From: an uncultured Alistipes sp.
GTDB lineage: Bacteria; Bacteroidota; Bacteroidia; Bacteroidales; UBA932
DNA: 64,000 nt
NCBI GenBank assembly: GCA_902388455.1
Contig: CABMPD010000013.1
Span: 15,765-79,764 of the forward strand
Direction of reading: 5' to 3'
Under the pieces are notes generated by a model. The model saw only the letters and a list, made by a program, of their open reading frames with translations. It was not told the DNA's origin and did no database searches. Of the stretch, positions 8,829 to 17,295 are shown one piece after another. A program made the translations under genes and the position numbers. The number at the start of each line of letters is the position of its first letter. The first letter of the stretch is position 1.

Positions 8829-10109
8829 CTATCTCCTGAAAATGGTCTCGTCCCTGTCCGGGCCGAGCGAGATGACGGTTACAGGCACTCCTGTCTGCTG
8901 TTCGATAAATGCGATGTATTCCTTGAACTCTGCGGGAAGGTCCTTCTCGTTGCGGATGGCCGAGAGAGGCTGCTTCCAGCCCTTGAACTCCTGATATACG
9001 GGAGTGACCTCGGCATAGGTGTCGTAGGGCACGGTGTCCTGGGGCTTGCCGTCCACGATGTAGCCGGTGGCCACCTTGATGGTATCGAATGTGTCCATCA
9101 CGTCGGCCTTCATCATGATCAGCTCGGTGACTCCGTTGAGCATCACGGCGTACTTGAGGGCGACCATGTCCAGCCAGCCGGTGCGGCGGGGACGGCCTGT
9201 GGTGGCGCCGAACTCGTGGCCCTGGCGGCGGAGCTCCTCTCCGGTCTCATCGAAGAGCTCGGTGGGGAAGGGGCCGCTGCCCACGCGGGTGCAGTAGGCC
9301 TTGAAGATGCCGTAGACGTGGCCGATGGACGAGGGGGCCACTCCCAGTCCGAGGCATGCGCCCGGGCAGATGGTGGTCGAGGAGGTCACGAAGGGGTAGG
9401 ATCCGAAGTCCACGTCGAGCATCGAGCCCTGGGCTCCCTCGGCGAGGACGCTGCTGCCCTGGGCGAGACGGCTGTTGATATAGTACTCGCCGTCCACCAG
9501 GTCGAAGGTACGGAGGTAGTCCACGGCGGCCATCCACTCCTTTACGTTGGTGTCGGGGTCGTAGGCGTAGTCAAACTGCTTGAGGAAGGCGATGTGCTTC
9601 TTCTTCAGGGCCTCGAAGCGGTCCTGGAAGTCCGGGGCGAGGATGTCGCCTACGCGGAGACCGTTGCGTCCGGTCTTGTCCATATAGGTGGGGCCGATGC
9701 CCTTTAGGGTCGAGCCGATCTTGGACTTGCCCTTGGAGGCCTCGGATGCCGCGTCGATGATGCGGTGGGTGGGGGTGATGAGGTGGGCCTTCTTGGAGAT
9801 GCGGATGCGCTCCCTTACCGGGACGCCCAGTTTTTCCAGGTCCTCACACTCCTGCCGGAAGATGATGGGGTCGAGGACCACACCGCCTCCGATGAGGTTG
9901 TCGGTGCCTTCCCGGAAAATGCCCGAGGGGACGGAGTGCAGCACGAAACTGCTCTCTCCGTGATGGATCGAGTGCCCCGCGTTGGGACCGCCCTGGAAGC
10001 GGGCTATGATATTGTACTTCTGTGCAAGGACATCCACTATCTTGCCCTTGCCCTCGTCTCCCCACTGGAGGCCGAGGACGACGTCTACTTTTGCTGTATT
10101 GTTGCTCAT
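8829..10109 (-). CDS. purA: Adenylosuccinate synthetase
   Basis: Couples GTP hydrolysis to condensation of IMP and aspartate, giving adenylosuccinate on the way to AMP. I chose the ATG at 10109 (MSNNTAKVDVVLGLQWGDEG), which starts just before the conserved QWGDEGKGK; an ATG nine codons upstream in frame is also possible. The product has 426 residues, the family length. Other signatures seen are NAGHSI, GSTLKGIGPTYMDKTGR and the C-terminal nucleotide region. It lies 44 bp after ssb and 3 bp before dxs, so the three are likely co-transcribed. Confidence 0.97.
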   Translation of the reverse strand: MSNNTAKVDVVLGLQWGDEGKGKIVDVLAQKYNIIARFQGGPNAGHSIHHGESSFVLHSVPSGIFREGTDNLIGGGVVLDPIIFRQECEDLEKLGVPVRERIRISKKAHLITPTHRIIDAASEASKGKSKIGSTLKGIGPTYMDKTGRNGLRVGDILAPDFQDRFEALKKKHIAFLKQFDYAYDPDTNVKEWMAAVDYLRTFDLVDGEYYINSRLAQGSSVLAEGAQGSMLDVDFGSYPFVTSSTTICPGACLGLGVAPSSIGHVYGIFKAYCTRVGSGPFPTELFDETGEELRRQGHEFGATTGRPRRTGWLDMVALKYAVMLNGVTELIMMKADVMDTFDTIKVATGYIVDGKPQDTVPYDTYAEVTPVYQEFKGWKQPLSAIRNEKDLPAEFKEYIAFIEQQTGVPVTVISLGPDRDETIFRR

Positions 10110-10153
10110 GATATTTCTTCTGACAATGTATGACAACTTTCGGTAATTCCATC

Positions 10154-10732
10154 CTAGAACGGGAGGTCGTCTCCTTCTTCGGCACCGCCAAAGGAATCAG
10201 CCGGCGTGTTGCTCTGAACGGGGGAATTGTACCCTTGAGGCTGCTGGGGCTGCTGCCAGCCGTACTGCTGCTGATTTCCACCCTGTTGCCAGCCTCCGTT
10301 CTGCTGAGGCTGCTGCCATCCGCCCTGCTGCTGGGGCTGGTAGGGCTGCTGGTAGCCTCCTCCCTGGGAGTAGCCGCCGCCCTGGTTGCCGGGGTTGTCC
10401 GCCTTGCGGCCGAGGAGCTGCATGTTGTCGGCGAGGATTTCGGTCATGTATTTGGTGTTGCCGTCCTTGTCGTTGTAGGAGCGGGTGCGGATGCGGCCCT
10501 CGATGAAGAGCTGCGTGCCTTTCTTGACGTACTTCTCTGCTATCTCTGCTAAGTTTCTCCAGCACACGATGTTGTGCCATTCGGTCTGCTCTTTCATCTC
10601 TCCGGTGCTGCGGTCCCTGTACCTCTCGGTGGTGGCCAGGGAGAAAGTGGCGTTCATGGTGCCGCTTTCCAGGTGCCGGATCTCGGGATCCCTTCCCGCG
10701 TTTCCTATAAGTAGGACTTTATTCAGTGACAT
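10154..10732 (-). CDS. ssb: Single-stranded DNA-binding protein
   Basis: Coats single-stranded DNA during replication, repair and recombination. The 192-residue product has an OB fold in residues 1-112 (MSLNKVLLIGNAGRDPEIRH at the start, with ATTERYRD, WHNIVCWRNLAEIAEKYVKK and LFIEGRIRTRSY), then a Gly/Gln-rich linker full of GWQQPQQ-like units, and the acidic tip EEGDDLPF that binds partner proteins. It is divergent from the MFS gene at 10818 across an 85-bp gap with promoter elements for both, and heads the likely ssb-purA-dxs operon. Confidence 0.97.
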   Translation of the reverse strand: MSLNKVLLIGNAGRDPEIRHLESGTMNATFSLATTERYRDRSTGEMKEQTEWHNIVCWRNLAEIAEKYVKKGTQLFIEGRIRTRSYNDKDGNTKYMTEILADNMQLLGRKADNPGNQGGGYSQGGGYQQPYQPQQQGGWQQPQQNGGWQQGGNQQQYGWQQPQQPQGYNSPVQSNTPADSFGGAEEGDDLPF

Positions 10733-10758
10733 AATCGGATTGTTTTAATTTCGGACTG

Positions 10759-10787
10759 CTAAGATAGCATTATTTTTCGTACTTTTG
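10759..10787. promoter_or_regulatory. Back-to-back -7 elements for ssb (minus) and MFS gene (plus)
   Basis: On the plus strand TACTTTTG (10780-10787) matches TAnnTTTG exactly and lies 30 bp before the MFS start at 10818. On the minus strand TATCTTAG (10759-10766) matches 7 of 8 positions and lies 26 bp before ssb. No convincing -33 TTTG is seen for either, so support is partial. Confidence 0.55.
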
Positions 10788-10817
10788 ACCCGAATTAATC
10801 CTAATACTCTAGATCAC

Positions 10818-12194
10818 ATGCAAGAAAAAATGGCAAAAATGCTCAACGACAGTGTTGTAGCCCGTTGGACAGCGTTGATTCTCATTGCGCTGATGATGTT
10901 TTTCGCATATATGTTCGTGGACGTGATGTCCCCTCTGAAATCCCTGATCGAGTCGGCCAGGGGCTGGGACAGCGGTGCGTTCGGAACATACGCGGCATCC
11001 GAATATATCCTGAACGTGTGCGGTTTCCTGATTCTGGCCGGTATCATCCTGGACAAGATGGGTATCCGCTTTACCGGAACTCTCTCCGCCTCCCTGATGG
11101 TGCTCGGCGCCGCGATCAAGTTCGTGGGTGTGAGCGAGTGGTTCCAGGGTACGGGCTTCAATGCCTGGCTCGACAGCTGGTGGACAGCCATGCCCGGCAG
11201 CGCCAAGATGGCCTCCCTCGGCTTCATGATCTTCGGCTGCGGCTGCGAGATGGCCGGTACCACGGTATCCAAATCCATAGCCAAGTGGTTTAAAGGCAAG
11301 GAGATGGCCCTTGCGATGGGCCTTGAGATGGCTATCGCCCGTCTCGGTGTGTTCGCCGTCATGTGGCTGGCGCCCATCATCTCCAACAGCTTTGACCATT
11401 CGGTGGTGGCTCCCGTGGGCTTCTGCACCGTCCTCCTGCTCATCGGCCTGATCAACTACATAGTCTTCTCCGTGATGGACTCCAAGTTCGACAAGCAGCT
11501 GGTGGCCGCTGGTATGGCTACGGAGGAGAAGTCACCCGAGGATGAGTTCCATATCCGCGACTTAGGCAAGATATTCTCCAGCAAGATGTTCTGGCTGGTG
11601 GCCCTGCTCTGCGTGCTCTACTACTCGGCTATCTTCCCCTTCCAGAGATACGCTCCCAACTATCTGGAGGTGACCCTCGGAGTGGACAATGCCACTGCTT
11701 CCCAGCTCTTCAGCTTCTTCCCGATTCTGGCCATGTGCCTTACACCTCTGCTCGGTATCTTCCTGGACCGCAAGGGCAAGGGTGCCACGATGCTGATGCT
11801 CGGAGCGATAATCATGATCGTATGCCATCTGTCGTTTGCGTTCGTGCTGCCGCTCTATCCTCATAAATGGCTGGCTGTTACCCTTATCGCCGTGCTCGGC
11901 GTCAGCTTCTCCCTCGTGCCGGCAGCCCTGTGGCCCTCGGTGCCCAAGATCATCGACGAGAAGATACTCGGAAGCGCCTACTGCCTCATCTTCTGGGTGC
12001 AGAACATCGGTCTCTGCCTGGTACCCCTGCTTATCGGCAAGGTGCTCCAGTCGACCGGCGGCTATCTCGCACCTATGATTATATTCTCATCGTTCGGTAT
12101 CCTGGCCTTTATCTTCAGCTTCCTGCTCAAGGCTGAGGACCGCCGCAAGGGTTATGGTCTGGAACTGCCCAATGTGGTGAAGAAAGATGAGTAA
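10818..12194 (+). CDS. MFS transporter (first of tandem pair)
   Basis: Inner-membrane carrier of the major facilitator superfamily; the substrate cannot be read from sequence. I start at the ATG at 10818 (MQEKMAKMLNDSVVARWTAL), giving 458 residues. About 12 hydrophobic segments are visible, in two halves split by a charged loop near residues 230-255. The motif KSIAKWFKGKEMALAMGLEM follows the first-half segment and SLVPAALWPSVPKII lies near residue 370. The pattern recalls the MFSD1-like branch of the superfamily, but that is only an impression. The next gene overlaps it by 8 bp and is a clear paralogue, so this is a tandem duplication in one operon. Confidence 0.85.
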   Translation: MQEKMAKMLNDSVVARWTALILIALMMFFAYMFVDVMSPLKSLIESARGWDSGAFGTYAASEYILNVCGFLILAGIILDKMGIRFTGTLSASLMVLGAAIKFVGVSEWFQGTGFNAWLDSWWTAMPGSAKMASLGFMIFGCGCEMAGTTVSKSIAKWFKGKEMALAMGLEMAIARLGVFAVMWLAPIISNSFDHSVVAPVGFCTVLLLIGLINYIVFSVMDSKFDKQLVAAGMATEEKSPEDEFHIRDLGKIFSSKMFWLVALLCVLYYSAIFPFQRYAPNYLEVTLGVDNATASQLFSFFPILAMCLTPLLGIFLDRKGKGATMLMLGAIIMIVCHLSFAFVLPLYPHKWLAVTLIAVLGVSFSLVPAALWPSVPKIIDEKILGSAYCLIFWVQNIGLCLVPLLIGKVLQSTGGYLAPMIIFSSFGILAFIFSFLLKAEDRRKGYGLELPNVVKKDE

Positions 12195-13575
12195 GCTTTT
12201 CAAGACTTTGAAAGATACGGGGGCCATCCGATGGGTGGCCCTCTTGTGTCTTGCCCTGCCGATGTTCGCGTCGTACTTTTTCGACGACATCTTCTCGACG
12301 ATCAACCAGGAGTTCGAGGACCCGTCGATGGTGGCCCTCGGCTGGTCTATGGCCGATTACGGTTTCTACCGCAGCGCCTATTCCCTGCTGTGCATCTTCG
12401 GCGGACTTATCATCTGCGGTATGCTGCTGGACCGCTGGGGGGTGAGGCTGACCGGCTCGATATTCGTGGGGCTGATGGTAGGAGGGGCGGCGCTGATAAC
12501 ATACGCTATATCTGAGAGTTTTGCCGGCAGCCGGCTGTGTGCGTGGCTGTCAGGGGTGTTCGCCAAGCCGTCGCTGTCGCTGGCGTACGCCGGGTGCGCG
12601 ATGTTCGGACTCGGTAGCGAGATAGCCGGAGTGACGGTCAACAGGGCCATAGCCAAATGGTTCAAGGGCCGGGAGATAGCCCTGGCCATGGGACTGCAGC
12701 TCGCCTTAGCCCGTCTGGGTACTGCCGTGGCGCTGATAGTGGTGCCGCGGATCGTGGAACTGGAGGGGTATATTCCGTTTTCGGAGACTTCGAAGCCGGC
12801 TGTGGTCGGGATGATGCTGCTGCTCGGGGCATTGGTGCTGTGGGGGCTGTTCGTGGCGATGGACTATGGGGCGGACAGGCGGGGGGCGGCTGCTGATTCT
12901 GCCTCTGGAGCATCCGATACCGGTTCTCCGGCCGAGGACCGTTTCCGTTTCCGGGACGTGCTGAAAGTCATTACCGACCGGCATTTTATCCTGATTTCCC
13001 TGCTCTGCGTATTCTTCTACTGCTGCGTGGTGTCCTTCCGCAAGTTCGCCACCGCCATCCTCATGCCCCGCTTCGGCATTGACAGCAACGTGGCCTCGGT
13101 GATGGTGGCCATGATACCTTTCTTTACCCTGGTGTTCGCGCCCCTGTTCGGAGCCGTCGTAGACCGGGTGGGACGCGGTACGAAGATCATGATACTCGGG
13201 TCGGCCATGATTCTGTTCTCCCACCTGACAGTGGCCTTCGCTCCGGGTGTGCCGGCCTTCGGGTTTATCGCTATCGGAGTGCTCGGTCTGGGTTACTCCC
13301 TCGTCCCGGCAGCCATGTGGCCTTCGCTTCCGAAGATTATCGCCGAGAGCCGGTTAGGTACGGCCTTCTCCCTCGTCTACTGGGTGCAGAACATCGGACT
13401 GTTCACCGTCCCGATAGTCGTCGGCCACATCATCGACCGCGCCTCCTCGCCTGTAGTCGCCGAGTACTTCTTCATCGGCCTGGCTGTCTGCGCTATAGTG
13501 GTGTCCGTGTTGCTCAGCCGCTCCTCTGACCGCCATCCGGAACTGCGTCTGGACGAGAAGGCCGGCGGACGGTAA
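12187..13575 (+). CDS. MFS transporter (second of tandem pair)
   Basis: A 462-residue paralogue of the preceding carrier, starting inside its last codons, so translation is probably coupled. It shares NRAIAKWFKGREIALAMGLQ and YSLVPAAMWPSLPKII at the same places, and also WVQNIGLF, which shows common origin rather than mere family likeness. About 12 membrane segments are seen. A basic and acidic loop near residues 222-245 separates the halves. Two carriers in one operon may act as partners or differ in substrate; sequence alone does not decide. Repeat locus A starts 31 bp after its stop. Confidence 0.85.
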   Translation: MSKLFKTLKDTGAIRWVALLCLALPMFASYFFDDIFSTINQEFEDPSMVALGWSMADYGFYRSAYSLLCIFGGLIICGMLLDRWGVRLTGSIFVGLMVGGAALITYAISESFAGSRLCAWLSGVFAKPSLSLAYAGCAMFGLGSEIAGVTVNRAIAKWFKGREIALAMGLQLALARLGTAVALIVVPRIVELEGYIPFSETSKPAVVGMMLLLGALVLWGLFVAMDYGADRRGAAADSASGASDTGSPAEDRFRFRDVLKVITDRHFILISLLCVFFYCCVVSFRKFATAILMPRFGIDSNVASVMVAMIPFFTLVFAPLFGAVVDRVGRGTKIMILGSAMILFSHLTVAFAPGVPAFGFIAIGVLGLGYSLVPAAMWPSLPKIIAESRLGTAFSLVYWVQNIGLFTVPIVVGHIIDRASSPVVAEYFFIGLAVCAIVVSVLLSRSSDRHPELRLDEKAGGR

Positions 13576-13606
13576 TCTGCGGCATTCCTTTCCCGGTGTC
13601 ATCTTC

Positions 13607-13751
13607 CCACAACGGCAGCAAATCCCGCGATTCGGTGCCGTTGCGGTTCCGCCTTTCCCGCAGAACCATTGCCAGGAACTCTCTGAACGGGATTGCCTCT
13701 CCATCCTCCTTCCACAACGGCAGCAAATCCCGCGATTCGGTGCCGTTGCGG
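13607..13751 (+). repeat. Repeat locus A: two identical 40-bp imperfect inverted repeats, 105-bp period
   Basis: Identical 40-bp units at 13607-13646 and 13712-13751 are separated by 65 bp. Each has arms CCACAACGGCA and TGCCGTTGCGG around an 18-nt centre. On the minus strand the unit reads like the repeat at 29741-30095, with the same 40+65 spacing. The 314-bp stretch 13576-13889 has no gene and lies between convergent genes (MFS carrier and aroE); it holds this repeat and the palindromes at 13790-13850. Confidence 0.9.
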
Positions 13752-13789
13752 TGCCACATCCCTGCACGTACCCCTGTCATGGGCTCACT

Positions 13790-13850
13790 CACCTTCCGAA
13801 GGTGGGCACTACCTAGATTGTCTCGGGCGGCTCACTCCTTCGGAAGGAGT
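13790..13850. repeat. Two TTCGGAA-type palindromes
   Basis: CACCTTCCGAAGGTG (13790-13804) and ACTCCTTCGGAAGGAGT (13834-13850) are perfect palindromes around a central base. As RNA each could form a 6-7-bp stem with a 3-nt loop, on either strand. They belong to a dispersed family also found at 15433, 23678-23988 and 30173-30228. Placed between convergent stop codons, they might act as two-way terminators, but no T tract follows. Confidence 0.85.
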
Positions 13851-13889
13851 CAGTGGAGGGAAGAAGTTATGATCCGCGCTCACCCCGCC

Positions 13890-14795
13890 TCACCTGCCGA
13901 TAGCGATGCGGTACGTGGCGAGGGCCTGGAGGCGGAGCCAGGTGAGGCCGGAGATGTAGTGGCGGCAGGGTGTGAAGGACAGGACGGGGGACTTGTAGTT
14001 GGCCTCTATGACGGTCTTGCCGGCGAGCAGGCCAGGGTCGTCGGAGAGAAAGCGTCTGAGATTGTCCGAAGGTCCGGGGAGAGTGTATATTATGGTGTCG
14101 GCTTCGTATATGGCGATTTTGAGGGCCGGGGGGATTGTCCACTGGATATTGGCTGCCTCGATGGTGCTTATGGAGGCGTATCCGTTAAGGTTCAGTATTT
14201 TAGAGACGGTGCCGCATTTGTGCGGGTCGTATCGGCGCAGGTAGTCCGCAAATTCCTGTGCCCGGTTGACCGTTCTGTTGCACAGGTAGACCTTCATGCC
14301 GGCTTCCAGTGCCGCTGCTGTCGCTGCCTTGCCGGCTCCTCCGCAACCGATTACCATGGCTCTGTGTTCTTCCGGCTTCGGGAACTCCTGCTGCAGTATC
14401 TTCAGGACGGCTACGAAATCAGTGTTGTAAGCACTTACACCTGACCTGGACTTGACAAGCAGGTTGGAGGCCAGGCATCTGAGGGTTGAATAACTGTGGG
14501 TGTCGGCGGCCTTGAATGCGTCTTCCTTGAAGGGGGCGGTGACATTGACGGCGACGTAGTCCTGGAGGAATGCCGCCCAGGCTTCGTCGAAGGTGTCCCG
14601 CTCGATGAGGTCGTAGCTCCAGTGTTCCAGAATGTCCGGTCTTGAGGCGTAGTGTTCCAGGAATAGAGCCGGGCTCTTGCTGTGGCTGATGGGGCAGCCG
14701 ATCAGGCCGAGGCGCATGGGGCGGTCGTTCCGGCTGCCGAGTGCGCCGGGCCATTCCGGTTCTGCCAGGTTCTTGGGATTGTCTGATTCTTTCAT
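13890..14795 (-). CDS. aroE: Shikimate dehydrogenase
   Basis: Reduces 3-dehydroshikimate to shikimate with NADPH in the pathway to chorismate. The 301-residue reading from 14795 carries GCPISHSKSP (33-42), whose serines bind shikimate, NVTAPFK with the catalytic Lys90, YNTDF with Asp126, the nucleotide-binding GCGGAGKAA (150-158) and NRT. The first 26 residues lie outside the fold, so the true start may be the ATG at 14717 (MRLGLIGCPISHSKSP); the upstream ATG is kept because it lies 12 bp from the preceding gene. Last gene of the lysS - methylase - aroE series. The next pathway enzyme, aroK, is at 27085. Confidence 0.94.
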   Translation of the reverse strand: MKESDNPKNLAEPEWPGALGSRNDRPMRLGLIGCPISHSKSPALFLEHYASRPDILEHWSYDLIERDTFDEAWAAFLQDYVAVNVTAPFKEDAFKAADTHSYSTLRCLASNLLVKSRSGVSAYNTDFVAVLKILQQEFPKPEEHRAMVIGCGGAGKAATAAALEAGMKVYLCNRTVNRAQEFADYLRRYDPHKCGTVSKILNLNGYASISTIEAANIQWTIPPALKIAIYEADTIIYTLPGPSDNLRRFLSDDPGLLAGKTVIEANYKSPVLSFTPCRHYISGLTWLRLQALATYRIAIGR

Positions 14796-14807
14796 GGCAT
14801 GTCAGGA

Positions 14808-15659
14808 CTAATCGTTGCGGTGGGATTCCCGTTGTGGCTGTCCATGTCTCTGGCGCAGGGCCTCATAGCACAGGACGGCCATGGAGGCTGAGACGTTGAG
14901 CGAGTCGATGCGGCCGAGCATGGGGATGCGGATGTGGGCGTCGGCGGCGCGTCTCCAGATGTCGGTGAGGCCGTCGGCTTCAGTGCCGAATACCAGGGCG
15001 GTAGGGCGGGTCATGTCGGTGTCGTAGTAGAGCTCGGAGTCCTGCAGCTGGGCGGTGAGGATGCTGATGCCGCGGGCCTTGAGCCAGGCGATGGCCTCCT
15101 CCGAGGAGCAGACGGCGATGTTGCGGGTAAATACCCCACCGAGGCTGGCCCGGATGAGGTTCGGGTTGTAGAGGTCGGTGTGCGGGTCGCAGACCAGGAC
15201 GGCGGAGACTCCGGAGGCGTCGGCGGTGCGGAGCATTGCCCCGAGGTTGCCGGGCTTCTCGACGGACTCTACGACGACGATGAGGGGGGCGGAGGTGTCT
15301 CCGGACAATACACGGTCGAGGGCCTCCAGCGACCGGTCCCCCGCATTGCCGCAGACCACCGCGAGGATTCCTTCCGTGCCCCCGCGGTAGGCCATTTTCC
15401 CGTATACCGCTTCGGAGACCTCGAATATCCTCACTCCTTCCGAAGGAGTCGGGACGTGCCGGCAGACGGACGGACAATAGAACACCGACCGGAGGCGGAA
15501 GCCGCTTTCCAGGCAGCGCTCCACCTCCCGGAGCCCCTCCACGACGAACAGCCCCTTCTCCCGGCGGAGAGAGGAGCTGCTCTGTAGGGCCGTCACCTCC
15601 TTGACGCGGGGGTTCTGGAGGGAGGTGATGATTTCCGGGTCGTGCCGGTTATTTTTCAT
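14808..15659 (-). CDS. TrmH/SpoU-family RNA 2'-O-methyltransferase (SPOUT fold)
   Basis: SAM-dependent methylase acting on a ribose of rRNA or tRNA; the exact nucleotide is not predictable. Residues 1-100 form a substrate-binding domain ([17 protein letters not shown]). The SPOUT knot domain follows with [43 protein letters not shown] and [20 protein letters not shown], covering motifs 1 to 3. At 283 residues it is normal. The start overlaps lysS by 11 bp and aroE follows after 12 bp. A dispersed 17-bp palindrome lies in frame at 15433-15449 and adds TPSEGV between the two domains. Confidence 0.93.
   Translation of the reverse strand: MKNNRHDPEIITSLQNPRVKEVTALQSSSSLRREKGLFVVEGLREVERCLESGFRLRSVFYCPSVCRHVPTPSEGVRIFEVSEAVYGKMAYRGGTEGILAVVCGNAGDRSLEALDRVLSGDTSAPLIVVVESVEKPGNLGAMLRTADASGVSAVLVCDPHTDLYNPNLIRASLGGVFTRNIAVCSSEEAIAWLKARGISILTAQLQDSELYYDTDMTRPTALVFGTEADGLTDIWRRAADAHIRIPMLGRIDSLNVSASMAVLCYEALRQRHGQPQRESHRND
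15433..15449. repeat. TTCGGAA-type palindrome inside the methylase coding sequence
   Basis: ACTCCTTCCGAAGGAGT is the same 17-bp palindrome found between genes at 13834, 23682, 30173 and 30212. Here it is read through in frame on the minus strand as TPSEGV, at a likely surface turn of the N-terminal domain (about residues 71-76). Confidence 0.85.
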
Positions 15660-17208
15660 TTGCCGTGGATACTTCGGTATTGTCCTGGGCGGCGGGCTTC
15701 TTCTCGGGACGCATCTGCGGGAAGAAGAGCACGTCCTGGATGGAAGGCGCTCCGGTCATGAACATGGTGAGGCGGTCGATGCCCATGCCGAGGCCTGATG
15801 TCGGGGGCATGCCGTACTCGAGGGCGCGGACGAAGTCCATGTCGATGTACATCGCCTCGTCGTCGCCCTTGTCCTTGAGCTTGAGCTGCTCCTTGAAGCG
15901 GTAAAGCTGGTCGATGGGGTCGTTGAGCTCGCTGTAGGCGTTGGCCAGTTCCTTGCCGTTCACGAAGAGTTCGAAGCGCTCGGTGAGGGAGGGATCGCTG
16001 CGGTGACGCTTGGTCAGGGGCGAGGTCTCCCAGGGGTAGTCGGTGATGAAGGTGGGCTGGATCAGATGCTTCTCGCAGTACTCGCCGAAGATGGCGTCTA
16101 TGAGCTTGCCTACGCCCATGGTGTTGTCCACCTCGATGTGCAGGTCGGCGCATACCTTGCGCAGGGCCTCCTCGTCCATGCCGCGCACGTCCACTCCGGC
16201 GTATTCCTTGATGGCCTCGAGCATGGGCAGGCGGCGGTAGGGCTTGCGGAACTCTATCTCGTTGCCGCCGATTGTGATGTTGGTCCTGCCGTTGACGGCC
16301 ACGGCCACTTTCTCGAGGAGGTTCTCCACGAACTCCATCATCCAGATGTAGTCCTTGTAGGCCACGTATATCTCCATGCAGGTGAACTCGGGGTTGTGGG
16401 ACTTGTCCATGCCCTCGTTGCGGAAGTCCTTGGCGAACTCGTAGACGCCGGCGAAGCCTCCGACGATCAGTCTCTTGAGGTAGAGCTCGTTGGCGATACG
16501 CAGGTACAGGGGGATGTCCAGGGCGTTGTGGTGGGTGATGAAGGGCCTGGCGTTGGCGCCTCCGGGTATGGGCTGGAGGATGGGGGTCTCGACCTCCATG
16601 TAGCCGAAGGAGTTGAAGTACTCCCTCATGGTCTGTATGATGCGGGTCCTCTTGACGAAGACGTCCTTTACCTGGGGATTGACCACCAGGTCCACGTACC
16701 TCATGCGGTAGCGGAGCTCGGGGTCGGAGAATGCGTCGTAGACCTCGCCCTCCTTCTCTTTGACTATCGGGAGCACCCTCAGGGACTTGGAGAGGACGGT
16801 CAGGCTCTTGGCGTGTATGGAGAGCTGGCCGGTCTGGGTGATGAAGGCGTAGCCCTTTATGCCCACGAAGTCGCCGATGTCGAGGAGCTTCTTGAAGACG
16901 GTGTTGTACATGGTCTTGTCATCGCCGGGGCAGATCTCGTCGCGCTTGATATAGACCTGAATCCTGCCTTCGGAGTCCTGCAGCTCGATGAACGAGGCGG
17001 CGCCCATGATACGGCGGCTCATCATCCTGCCGGCTATGGATATCTCAGGGAAGGGGCACTTCTCCGGATCGTATTTCTCCTTTATCTCGGTTGAGGTGGT
17101 ATTGACTTCGAAAAGCGCTGCGGGATAAGGCTCTATCCCCAGCTCGCGGAGCTTGGTGACCGCGTCACGGCGGTTCTGCTCCTGTTCGTTCAGTTCTATA
17201 TTTTCCAT
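15649..17208 (-). CDS. lysS: Lysyl-tRNA synthetase, class II
   Basis: Charges tRNA-Lys with lysine. The 519-residue product has an N-terminal OB-fold anticodon-binding domain (about 60-165, with [19 protein letters not shown]) and the class II core: motif 1 in [23 protein letters not shown], motif 2 in [20 protein letters not shown], and motif 3 [14 protein letters not shown] near the end. A short tail follows. It is divergent from recJ, with promoters for both in the 87-bp gap, and heads the lysS - methylase - aroE series. Confidence 0.98.
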   Translation of the reverse strand: MENIELNEQEQNRRDAVTKLRELGIEPYPAALFEVNTTSTEIKEKYDPEKCPFPEISIAGRMMSRRIMGAASFIELQDSEGRIQVYIKRDEICPGDDKTMYNTVFKKLLDIGDFVGIKGYAFITQTGQLSIHAKSLTVLSKSLRVLPIVKEKEGEVYDAFSDPELRYRMRYVDLVVNPQVKDVFVKRTRIIQTMREYFNSFGYMEVETPILQPIPGGANARPFITHHNALDIPLYLRIANELYLKRLIVGGFAGVYEFAKDFRNEGMDKSHNPEFTCMEIYVAYKDYIWMMEFVENLLEKVAVAVNGRTNITIGGNEIEFRKPYRRLPMLEAIKEYAGVDVRGMDEEALRKVCADLHIEVDNTMGVGKLIDAIFGEYCEKHLIQPTFITDYPWETSPLTKRHRSDPSLTERFELFVNGKELANAYSELNDPIDQLYRFKEQLKLKDKGDDEAMYIDMDFVRALEYGMPPTSGLGMGIDRLTMFMTGAPSIQDVLFFPQMRPEKKPAAQDNTEVSTANEK

Positions 17209-17231
17209 CTTGTCGTTATTAGTTCAATCGG

Positions 17232-17239
17232 CAAATTTA
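17232..17239 (-). promoter_or_regulatory. -7 element for lysS
   Basis: On the minus strand TAAATTTG matches TAnnTTTG exactly and lies 23 nt before the lysS ATG. No clear -33 TTTG is seen at the usual 19-20 nt spacing. Confidence 0.6.
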
Positions 17240-17282
17240 AGAAAGTATTTCAAACAACTTCCGCACCATTCGATAAATTTTG

Positions 17283-17290
17283 TAAATTTG
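17283..17290 (+). promoter_or_regulatory. -7 element directly before recJ (candidate leaderless start)
   Basis: TAAATTTG ends only 5 nt before the recJ ATG at 17296. In this phylum transcription starts a few bases past the element, so the mRNA would begin at or next to the start codon. No clear -33 box is seen. Confidence 0.55.
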
Positions 17291-17295
17291 CGCTC

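Noticed and set aside
8214..9707. Long open frame antisense to dxs and purA
   Set aside because: It mirrors two certain genes, has no family signature, and arises from GC-rich codon use on the opposite strand.
13514..14444. Small proteins reading through locus A on either strand
   Set aside because: They span repeats and the antisense of aroE, with no family resemblance.
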